From: Streptomyces sp. PH10-H1
GTDB lineage: Bacteria > Actinomycetota > Actinomycetes > Streptomycetales > Streptomycetaceae
Reading direction: 5' to 3'
DNA: 64,000 nt
NCBI RefSeq assembly: GCF_030063355.1
Contig: NZ_JASISZ010000050.1
Span: forward strand, 1-64,000
The translations under genes were made by a program, and so were the position numbers. Below the pieces are notes generated by a model, which saw only the letters and a list, made by a program, of their open reading frames with translations, made no database searches and was not told where the DNA came from. Shown piece by piece: positions 57,870 through 64,000 of the stretch. Positions within the stretch are counted from its first letter, which is position 1; each line of letters starts with the position of its first letter.

Positions 57870-58636
57870 TGATTCCTGCCGGGACTGCCAGGACTGCGAG
57901 TACGGCCGGGGCCGCACGAACTACCGGAACCGCCGGGACCGCGGGGGTCGCAGACTCCACCGGAGCTGCGGGGACTGCCGGGGCCGCCAGTACGGCCGGG
58001 GCCGCTGGGGCCGCTGGGGCCGCAGCGGAGCGGGTGCGTGTGCTTCTCGCCGATGACGAGCACCTCATCCGTGGCGCGCTGGCCGCGCTGCTGTCGTACG
58101 AGGACGACATCCTGGTCGTGGCCGAGGCCGCCTCCGGGCCCGAGGCACTGGCCATGGCGCGGGCGCACCGGCCGGATGTCGCCGTGCTGGATCTGGAGAT
58201 GCCGGGCGCCGACGGTGTGGCGGTCGCCACATCTCTGCGGGCCGAGCTGCCCGGCTGCCGGACCATGATCGTGACTGGCCACGGCCGCCCCGGCCACCTG
58301 AAGCGGGCCCTCAGCGCCGGGGTCCGGGGCTTCGTTCCGAAGACGGTCTCCGCGCAGCGGCTGGCCGAGATCATCCGGACCGTGCACGCCGGAGGCCGGT
58401 ACGTGGACCCGGAGTTGGCGGCCGACGCGATCAGCGCGGGTGACTCCCCGCTGACCGCGCGGGAGGCGGAAGTCCTCGATCTGGCGGCCGACGGAGCACC
58501 GATCGCGGAGATCGCGCGACGGGCCGCGCTGTCCCGGGGGACGGTGCGCAACTACCTCTCCTCCGCCGCCACGAAACTGTCCGCGGAGAATCGTCATGAG
58601 GCGGCGCGCATCGCCCGGGAGCGCGGTTGGGTATAG
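57866..58636 (+). CDS. NarL/FixJ response regulator with low-complexity N-terminal extension
   Basis: The protein has 256 residues from the ATG at 57866. The receiver domain starts only at residue 53 (RVRVLLADDEHLIRGALAAL), with the phosphoacceptor Asp in VAVLDLEMPG and the switch Lys in GFVPKTVS. The LuxR-type helix-turn-helix is LTAREAEVLDLAADGAPIAE then SRGTVRNYLSSAATKLS. Residues 3-52 are Ala/Thr/Gly repeats encoded by decayed GCCGGGACTGC-like DNA units, atypical for the family. Either the true start is a later GTG (V in RVRVLLADD), or slippage has extended the gene. It regulates the operon it ends. Confidence 0.9.
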   Translation: MMIPAGTARTASTAGAARTTGTAGTAGVADSTGAAGTAGAASTAGAAGAAGAAAERVRVLLADDEHLIRGALAALLSYEDDILVVAEAASGPEALAMARAHRPDVAVLDLEMPGADGVAVATSLRAELPGCRTMIVTGHGRPGHLKRALSAGVRGFVPKTVSAQRLAEIIRTVHAGGRYVDPELAADAISAGDSPLTAREAEVLDLAADGAPIAEIARRAALSRGTVRNYLSSAATKLSAENRHEAARIARERGWV

Positions 58637-58658
58637 TGGCTCTCGCGCAATGCGCACT

Positions 58659-58731
58659 GCGGACGTAGCTCAGTTGGTAGAGCGCAACCTTGCCAAGGTT
58701 GAGGTCGCCAGTTCGAACCTGGTCGTCCGCT
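58659..58731 (+). tRNA. tRNA-Gly (anticodon GCC), second copy
   Basis: A 73-base cloverleaf with acceptor GCGGACG/CGTCCGC and anticodon loop TTGCCAA (GCC). It differs from the copy at 54537 in the anticodon stem (CAACC/GGTTG against TCACC/GGTGA) and in the D and T arms. Confidence 0.95.
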
Positions 58732-58738
58732 CAGTCGC

Positions 58739-58774
58739 ACGAAGGCCCCGGTGGATTTCCACCGGGGCCTTCGT
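58739..58774 (+). terminator. terminator after tRNA-Gly
   Basis: A 16-bp perfect stem with an ATTT loop (arms 58739-58754 and 58759-58774), followed by CGTGTC. It may also serve purC on the other strand, whose stop lies 74 bases away. Confidence 0.83.
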
Positions 58775-58847
58775 CGTGTCCGCGGGACCGGGTCCCGCAG
58801 GCCGGGACCGGGACCCGCCGACCGGGACCGGGACCCGCAGGCCGGGT

Positions 58848-59747
58848 CTACGACCAGGGGGTGCCGGTGAGGCGCTCGTAGGCCTCGGCGTACTTGGCGC
58901 GGGTCTGCTCGACGATCTCTGCGGGCAGCCCGGGCGGGGGCTGCTCGCTGTTCTTGTCCCAGCCGGTGGCGGCCGAGGTCAGCCAGTCGCGGACGAACTG
59001 CTTGTCGAAGGACGGCTGGGGGTGGCCCGGCTCCCACTGGTCGGCCGGCCAGAAGCGGGAGGAGTCGGGGGTGAGCACCTCGTCACCGATGACGAGCCGC
59101 TCGCCGTCGAAGCCGAACTCGAACTTGGTGTCGGCGAGGATGATGCCGCGGTCCCGGGCGATGTCGCGGGCCCGGCCATAGACCGCGAGGGTGGTCTGGC
59201 GGAGCAGGGCGGCGGTCTCGGCGCCGATCTGGCGGGCCACCTCCTCGTAGGAGACGTTCTCGTCGTGCTCACCGACCTCGGCCTTGGTCGCGGGGGTGAA
59301 GATCGGCGCGGGCAGTTCGGAGCCGTCGACCAGGCCCTCGGGCAGCGCGAGGCCGCAGACGGTGCGGAACTTCTCGTACTCGGCGAGGCCGGAGCCGGTG
59401 AGGTAGCCGCGGGCGACGCATTCGACCGGGATCATCTTCAGCGGCTTGCAGATCATCGTGCGGCCGGCCCAGTCGGCGGGGGCGCCGTCCGGCACGTCGG
59501 TGGAGATGACGTGGTTGGGGACGAGGTCGGCGAGCTGGTCGAACCACCACAGGGAGAGCTGGGTGAGGATCCGGCCCTTGTCGGGGATCTCGGTGGGCAG
59601 CACCCAGTCGTAGACGGACGTGCGGTCGCTGGCCACCATCACCAGCTCCCCGGCCGCGTTCTGATACAGATCGCGCACCTTGCCGGTGTGCAGATGCACC
59701 AGTCCCGGCACCTGGACGGGTTCAGGTTTCTCAACGAATCCGGACAT
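58848..59747 (-). CDS. purC: SAICAR synthetase (phosphoribosylaminoimidazole-succinocarboxamide synthase)
   Basis: This 299-residue enzyme couples CAIR and aspartate with ATP in the purine pathway. LVHLHTGKVRDLYQNAAGEL holds the glycine/lysine ATP loop near residue 20, PVECVARGYLTGSGLAEYEK is the family signature near residue 106, and IILADTKFEFGFDGERLVIG near 205 is the second signature with a metal-binding Asp. DEVLTPDSSRFWPADQWEPG follows, as usual. The ATG at 59747 matches the family start. It is the next-but-two upstream neighbour of purD in the same direction. Confidence 0.96.
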   Translation of the reverse strand: MSGFVEKPEPVQVPGLVHLHTGKVRDLYQNAAGELVMVASDRTSVYDWVLPTEIPDKGRILTQLSLWWFDQLADLVPNHVISTDVPDGAPADWAGRTMICKPLKMIPVECVARGYLTGSGLAEYEKFRTVCGLALPEGLVDGSELPAPIFTPATKAEVGEHDENVSYEEVARQIGAETAALLRQTTLAVYGRARDIARDRGIILADTKFEFGFDGERLVIGDEVLTPDSSRFWPADQWEPGHPQPSFDKQFVRDWLTSAATGWDKNSEQPPPGLPAEIVEQTRAKYAEAYERLTGTPWS

Positions 59748-59827
59748 GGGTCCTCCCCACTCGGCGGCTCAGCTCCCGATTCTCCCGTACGGGAGGGGGT
59801 GCGGCCCGACAGGGTCCGGGACACGCC

Positions 59828-61507
59828 CTAATCGTGTTTGCAGATGCGGTCCAGGAGATTGGCCGTGGCGCGCTGGATGCGGGGGTCGACATGGTGCGGC
59901 CGGTCGAGCGCCGGGGACCACGCGAAGGTGCCGGAGGCGAAGACATAGGCGCCGCTCGGCGCGCGGTAGAGAGAGGTCTCCTGATGGCGGCGCCGGCCCT
60001 CGGCGTCCTCGTACGGCGAGTGGGCGAGCAGGATCCGCTCGGTGGACTCGGGCAGCGCGGTGCGCGGGAAGTACCGGTCCGCCTCGCCCGCGACCAGGCC
60101 CTCGATCCCGTCGCCCTCGGAGGCGCCGGTCGCCTCCCACAGCCAGTGGTCGGCATTGCGGACGACGAGCGGGGCGGGATCGGGGACCCGGCCCGCGTAC
60201 TGCACGCCCAGCAGCAGCTGTTCCGGTTCGCCCAGGTCGCGCCAGAGGGCGCTGCGGCCGCGGGCGTCACCGTGACGCTTGCGGCAGCTGAGCAGCCGGT
60301 CGGGCTCTCCGGACGGCGAGGGGCCCAGTTCGACCTGCCAGTACATGGAGTTGGCGGAGAGGAACACCAGCGAGGTGCCGCCGTCACGGGCGGCCTCGGC
60401 GGCGCGGCGCATCGGGACCGACCAGTACTCGTCATGGCCGGGGAAGACCAGGCCGCGGTACCGGGAGGGGTCGATGCGGCCGGCGTGGAGATCGCGGGCG
60501 TCGGCGTAGGCCAGGTCGTAGCCGTACCGCTCCGCCCAGCGGATGAAGTCGTAGGCGTGGCCGACGTGCAGGGGCAGGCCCGCGCCCGCGTACGGGCGGT
60601 CGAAGGAGACGGTGGTGGGGGCCTCCTGCTCGCCGAGCAGCCGGCCCTCGGCATCCCACGCGTGATAGAGGCTGGCGCCGGTCCTGCCGTCCTCCGGATA
60701 GAGGTTGTACGCCTGCCAGGTGACGTCGGGCATCAGCAGCAGCAGATCCGCGTCGAGCGCGGGGGCGTGCGGCTGCTCCTTGGAGGGGTAGCGGCGGGGC
60801 GCCGGCGGGCGCTCGTCACGGACAGTGAACGGCACATGGCTGCGGTAGCCGTCGGCGGTGGTCAGCACCGCGACATACGCGCCGGTCTTCCAGTACGCCG
60901 GCACCTGCAGGCGCCAGGACTGCCACCAGTGGTGACAGGAGACGGTGCGCCCGGCGGCGAGCGGGGCCGACTGGACGATGCCGGACAGCCGCGGGCTGGC
61001 CGTCATGTGGCACGCGCCGTCGCCGCCGTAGTGGCCGATGCGGTAGATGTCCACGGTGAACTGCTGGGGCGGGTCCACGGTGACCCGGAAGTCGATGGCC
61101 GCCCCGGGGGCGACCGCTCCGGCCGACGCGAAGCCCTTGACCTGGCATCGCACATCGTCGGCCGTACGCGGGCCCGGCACCTGCGGCCGGGCGGGCGCCT
61201 CGCCGCGGCTCACGGCGAGGTCCACATACCAGGGGACGACGTTTCCCTCGTCGTCCAGATACTGCTCGGCGCCTCGCAGCCATGGCAACGGGCCCTGTCC
61301 GAACGGGTCGGTCACCCCATGCGCGAGAGCCCCCGACTGCCAGCGCCGGATCTGCTCCGTCCCCACGAGTGCCCCCTTCGTCGCCACGCCCCCGAGGCCG
61401 ATGTGCTGCGCGTCCGGACCCAGCACATCACATAACGCACTCTCCTGGTTACTGTTCGTGGCGAATAATCGGAACAGATTCGCGTCGAGTGATACAGAAA
61501 CGGTCAT
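59828..61507 (-). CDS. N,N-dimethylformamidase beta-subunit-like protein
   Basis: The protein has 559 residues. The N-terminal beta-sandwich part (VKGFASAGAVAPGAAIDFRV; FTVDIYRIGHYGGDGACHMT) is followed by a large alpha/beta domain. That domain contains DVTWQAYNLYPEDGRTGASL, YRGLVFPGHDEYWSVPMRRA, LVFLSANSMYWQVELGP and a C-terminal HHVDPRIQRATANLLDRI. This is the fold and motif set of the large subunit of DMFase, an iron amidohydrolase. The small subunit is absent nearby, so the activity is uncertain and may be a different amide hydrolase. It sits stably between purC and purD. No signal peptide is seen. Confidence 0.85.
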   Translation of the reverse strand: MTVSVSLDANLFRLFATNSNQESALCDVLGPDAQHIGLGGVATKGALVGTEQIRRWQSGALAHGVTDPFGQGPLPWLRGAEQYLDDEGNVVPWYVDLAVSRGEAPARPQVPGPRTADDVRCQVKGFASAGAVAPGAAIDFRVTVDPPQQFTVDIYRIGHYGGDGACHMTASPRLSGIVQSAPLAAGRTVSCHHWWQSWRLQVPAYWKTGAYVAVLTTADGYRSHVPFTVRDERPPAPRRYPSKEQPHAPALDADLLLLMPDVTWQAYNLYPEDGRTGASLYHAWDAEGRLLGEQEAPTTVSFDRPYAGAGLPLHVGHAYDFIRWAERYGYDLAYADARDLHAGRIDPSRYRGLVFPGHDEYWSVPMRRAAEAARDGGTSLVFLSANSMYWQVELGPSPSGEPDRLLSCRKRHGDARGRSALWRDLGEPEQLLLGVQYAGRVPDPAPLVVRNADHWLWEATGASEGDGIEGLVAGEADRYFPRTALPESTERILLAHSPYEDAEGRRRHQETSLYRAPSGAYVFASGTFAWSPALDRPHHVDPRIQRATANLLDRICKHD

Positions 61508-61533
61508 CCTGCACGCGTGCCGGGGCCGGTGTG

Positions 61534-63273
61534 TCAGACGAGGCGGACGGGCTTCTCCAGCCGGACCCCGACGGCGGTGAGCCAGGAGCGCAGTGGCGCC
61601 GCGTCGCCGTTCTCCACCAGCCGGAGCACCGGCCAGGCGAGGTCGGCCCTGCGGGCCCCGTTGACCAGCAGGGCGGGGCCGTCCAGCCAGTCCAGACCGG
61701 CCGTGGCTCCCGCGGTGTCGACGGCCGCGCAGCAGACCATCGCGGTGACGTGCTCGGTGAGCAGTTCACGGCCGGTGCGGGGCGGGAGCAGTTGGTAGAC
61801 CGGGGCGAGGGAGGTGCCCGCCGCCGGGCTCCGGTTGGCGGCGCGGGCCGCCTCCTCGCGCGCGACATGGCCGGTGATCCGGGCCGCCAGCTCCTCGCTG
61901 CCGCCCTGGGAGAGCCGGTCGATCACCCGGGCGATGGTGGCCCGGCCGGGCTCGTCCGGAAGCTCCGCGGCCTGGGCCGCCGCCTGGCGGGCGGCCTTGC
62001 CGCCCATCAGCAGCCCGGTGCCCGAGCGGCTGTCCGTCGTGTGGTGGTCGGCGGGCTCGACGGTGATGACCGGTGGCCGGTCCCGCTCGGGCCGGGGCAC
62101 GGCGCTGCCCGGCTCGTCGAGAACCCTGATCAGCAGGGCTGCCTCGGAGCGCCAGATGCGGTCCACGACCTCTTCCGGATACGAGTTCCAGTCGACCGGC
62201 GACCAGTCCGGGCCATGGTGCTCGGGGCCGCCGTGGAAGAGCCGGGCGGCCAGCAGGGAGGCCGCCTCGTCCACGGTGCCGGGCTCTTCGAGCAGGTCAC
62301 AGGCGGGGCGCTCGCCGAGCCGGGACTCGAAGCCCTCGGCCAGCCGGTCGCGGCGGGACAGATCGGTGAGCGCGGCCACCACTCCGGCGTCGAGCCGGGA
62401 CGGCCAGCGGCCCATCCGCCAGGCGGGCAGCGCGACCCGGGTCAGCAGCCGGTCCCAGCCCGCGTAGGCGAGGCCGACCTGCTCCTGGGCGACGATCCGC
62501 AGCCCGTAGTCCACGGCCTGGGCGCGCTCCGAGGCGGACGCGGCCACCCCGCGTTCCATTTCGGCGGCATGCGCCCGGCAGCCGCGCAGCAGCAGCCGCG
62601 CGACCCAGCCGAGGAAGGCGTACGCGGGCCGCGCGAGACCGCGCGAGCCGGGTGCCGAGGCGACACCGGCAGCCGCGTCCAGACCCCGGAGGAAGCGCCG
62701 GGCCGCGGCTATGTCCGGGTCGGCGGACGGCCCGGTGCCGGCCACGACGGGGGCGAGCAGGGCGCGCAGCTCGGCGACCCGCATCCACCACATGAAGGGT
62801 GAGCCGATCACCAGCACCGGGGCGGCCGGCTCCCGGCGGCGGCCGCGGCCTCCGGAGCGCCCGCCGTCCGGGCGGCGGTCCTCCAGCCAGCTGTCGCAGT
62901 CCGGGGTGAGTTCTATCGCGGAGGGAGTCGGGACCTGGAGCCGGACCGCGAGGTCTCGGACCATCCGGTACAGGTCGGGGGCGGCCGATTCGGCGACCGG
63001 GACCGTCGGGCTGACCGCGGGGCGGGCCCGGACGATGACGGCGGCGACGGCGCCCGCGAGCAGCAGCACCACCAGGGCTCCGCCGACCACGGACCAGCGC
63101 AGCGCGTCCCAGCTGTCGCCGATCCGGCCGGTGGCGCCGCCCACGAGCAGGACGATTGCGGCGGCGGCGGGCAAAAGTGCCACGGCGAGCGCGGTACTGC
63201 GGATCCGCAGCACCGCGAGCGCACGGGTGCGTGCGACTCCCTCACCTGCTTCTCCGGCCATCGGGCGACTCAC
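61534..63273 (-). CDS. conserved membrane protein between purC and purD
   Basis: The protein has 579 residues (start GTG at 63273, or ATG at 63261 giving 575). Two TM helices lie at about residues 25-90 (ALAVALLPAAAAIVLLVGG; VVGGALVVLLLAGAVAAVIV), with a large cytoplasmic remainder. The layout after the helices, LYRMVRDLAVRLQVPTPSAI, followed by a helical region MRVAELRALLAPVVAGTG, recalls an M48-peptidase-like domain, but the HExxH zinc motif is absent, so it is at most an inactive relative. The C-terminal half is soluble and Ala/Arg/Glu-rich. It is core in streptomycetes as far as I recall, with unknown role. Confidence 0.8.
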   Translation of the reverse strand: MSRPMAGEAGEGVARTRALAVLRIRSTALAVALLPAAAAIVLLVGGATGRIGDSWDALRWSVVGGALVVLLLAGAVAAVIVRARPAVSPTVPVAESAAPDLYRMVRDLAVRLQVPTPSAIELTPDCDSWLEDRRPDGGRSGGRGRRREPAAPVLVIGSPFMWWMRVAELRALLAPVVAGTGPSADPDIAAARRFLRGLDAAAGVASAPGSRGLARPAYAFLGWVARLLLRGCRAHAAEMERGVAASASERAQAVDYGLRIVAQEQVGLAYAGWDRLLTRVALPAWRMGRWPSRLDAGVVAALTDLSRRDRLAEGFESRLGERPACDLLEEPGTVDEAASLLAARLFHGGPEHHGPDWSPVDWNSYPEEVVDRIWRSEAALLIRVLDEPGSAVPRPERDRPPVITVEPADHHTTDSRSGTGLLMGGKAARQAAAQAAELPDEPGRATIARVIDRLSQGGSEELAARITGHVAREEAARAANRSPAAGTSLAPVYQLLPPRTGRELLTEHVTAMVCCAAVDTAGATAGLDWLDGPALLVNGARRADLAWPVLRLVENGDAAPLRSWLTAVGVRLEKPVRLV

Positions 63274-63490
63274 CCCCGTCTCGCTGTCACGACCGCCATC
63301 GGCGGCTTACCCCCACTGTCGCACCGCCCACCGACATCGCAATGTCCATACGGCTACTTGCCGCACAGCATCACGCTGTCCGGCAGTGCGCTTCCGGGGC
63401 ACAGTAGTTGGGGACCGCTGTCACGTCAGCCGGATGGGGAAGCCATCACTCCTTTGGATGGCTTTGGGTAAAGCCACTCCCAGGACTGAT

Positions 63491-64000
63491 TCAGGACTGA
63501 TCCGGTGCCGCCGCCTTGGCCGCGATGTCGGTGCGGTGGTGTGAGCCGTCCAGCCGTACCCGGGCCACCGCGCGGTACGCCCGTTCACGGGCCTTGGCCA
63601 GGTCAGCGCCGGTGGCGGTGACGGACAGCACCCGGCCGCCCGCGCTCACCACCCGGCCCTCGGCGTCGAGTTTGGTGCCCGCGTGCAGGACGTACGCGTG
63701 CTCGTCCTGCTCCACGACGTCCGCCAGACCGGTGATCGGATCGCCGGTGCGCGGGGTGTCCGGATAGTTGTACGACGCGATGACGACGGTGACGGCGGCG
63801 CCGTCGCTCCACCGCAGCGGCTCCATCTCGGAGAGCCGGCCGGTCGCGGCGGCGCGCAGCAGCCCGGCCAGCGGGGTCCTGAGGCGGGCGAGGACCACCT
63901 GCGTCTCGGGGTCGCCGAAGCGCGCGTTGAACTCGATCACGCGCACCCCGCGCGACGTGATCGCCAGGCCCGCGTAGAGCAGCCCGGAGAACGGGGTGCC
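63491..64000 (-). CDS. purD: phosphoribosylamine-glycine ligase, C-terminal part (runs off the window)
   Basis: The frame is open to the right window edge and contains the last 169 codons of GAR synthetase. GTPFSGLLYAGLAITSRGVR and VIEFNARFGDPETQVVL are the ATP-grasp signature with the metal-binding Glu/Asn. VVIASYNYPDTPRTGDPITG and the final small domain (VLSVTATGADLAKARERAYR) follow. PurD joins phosphoribosylamine from PurF with glycine. The N-terminal two thirds lie outside the window. Confidence 0.96.
   Translation of the reverse strand, partial: GTPFSGLLYAGLAITSRGVRVIEFNARFGDPETQVVLARLRTPLAGLLRAAATGRLSEMEPLRWSDGAAVTVVIASYNYPDTPRTGDPITGLADVVEQDEHAYVLHAGTKLDAEGRVVSAGGRVLSVTATGADLAKARERAYRAVARVRLDGSHHRTDIAAKAAAPDQS

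Noticed and set aside
61534..63273. M48-family zinc peptidase
   Set aside because: The two-helix layout is reminiscent, but no HExxH motif is present anywhere in the protein.

Overview
The window is high-GC actinobacterial DNA, almost certainly from a Streptomyces chromosome. Coding regions have strong GC bias at third positions, and GTG and TTG starts are common. It carries genus-typical genes: bldC, lsr2, a DUF397 gene paired with an XRE regulator, an ECF41 sigma factor with a SnoaL-like tail, DUF3073, and the split purS/purQ/purL set. The order of vdh, bldC, hrpA and the pur genes matches what I remember of the core region around SCO4068-SCO4096 in S. coelicolor. That synteny is recalled, not computed.

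Layout. Bases 1-9600 are accessory: a PLD-nuclease/DExH-helicase/DUF3427 protein convergent with an SRA-HNH modification-dependent nuclease, a regulatory module (RsbW-like ATPase, XRE regulator, DUF397), a stand-alone histidyl-tRNA synthetase, a small HTH protein and a PPOX-type oxidoreductase. Bases 9863-13009 hold a small Cys/His protein, an M23 cell-wall peptidase behind a clear c-di-AMP (ydaO) riboswitch, and an LAxTG sortase substrate. Bases 13682-23544 are an eight-gene exopolysaccharide locus. Bases 23640-26521 hold a MarR regulator, a frameshifted MFS exporter, a GtrA-like protein and an L7/L12-like protein. Two tRNA-Lys genes, an APC permease, a DEAD-box RNA helicase with a repetitive Arg-rich tail, a Pro/Ala/Thr-rich lipoprotein and a small zincin follow. 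Then come tRNA-Glu/Asp/Phe, hrpA and a second, identical tRNA-Asp.

From 37376 the window is mostly core: a DUF6274-like gene, bldC, a conserved hypothetical gene, vdh, a DUF3073 gene, purM and purF. Bases 44843-48736 are a rearranged patch with decayed toxin-antitoxin and RiPP-maturation remnants, including a HAD/methyltransferase chimera. After that come the ECF41 sigma factor with its carboxymuconolactone-decarboxylase partner, purL/purQ/purS, lsr2, three tRNA-Gly genes around an ABC exporter plus two-component system, purC, a DMFase-like protein, a membrane protein, and the 3' part of purD at the right edge.

How the genes work together. PurD, PurF, PurM, PurL/Q/S and PurC cover most of the early steps of IMP synthesis and are spread over about 20 kb. 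The polysaccharide locus combines an Agd3-like (CE18) deacetylase, a PelF-type glycosyltransferase, a multi-TM protein, nucleotide-sugar enzymes, a spherulin-4 (GH135-like) protein and a GH114-like lipoprotein. This is the enzyme toolkit of fungal galactosaminogalactan and bacterial Pel synthesis, in one bacterial operon. I regard it as the most interesting system in the window.
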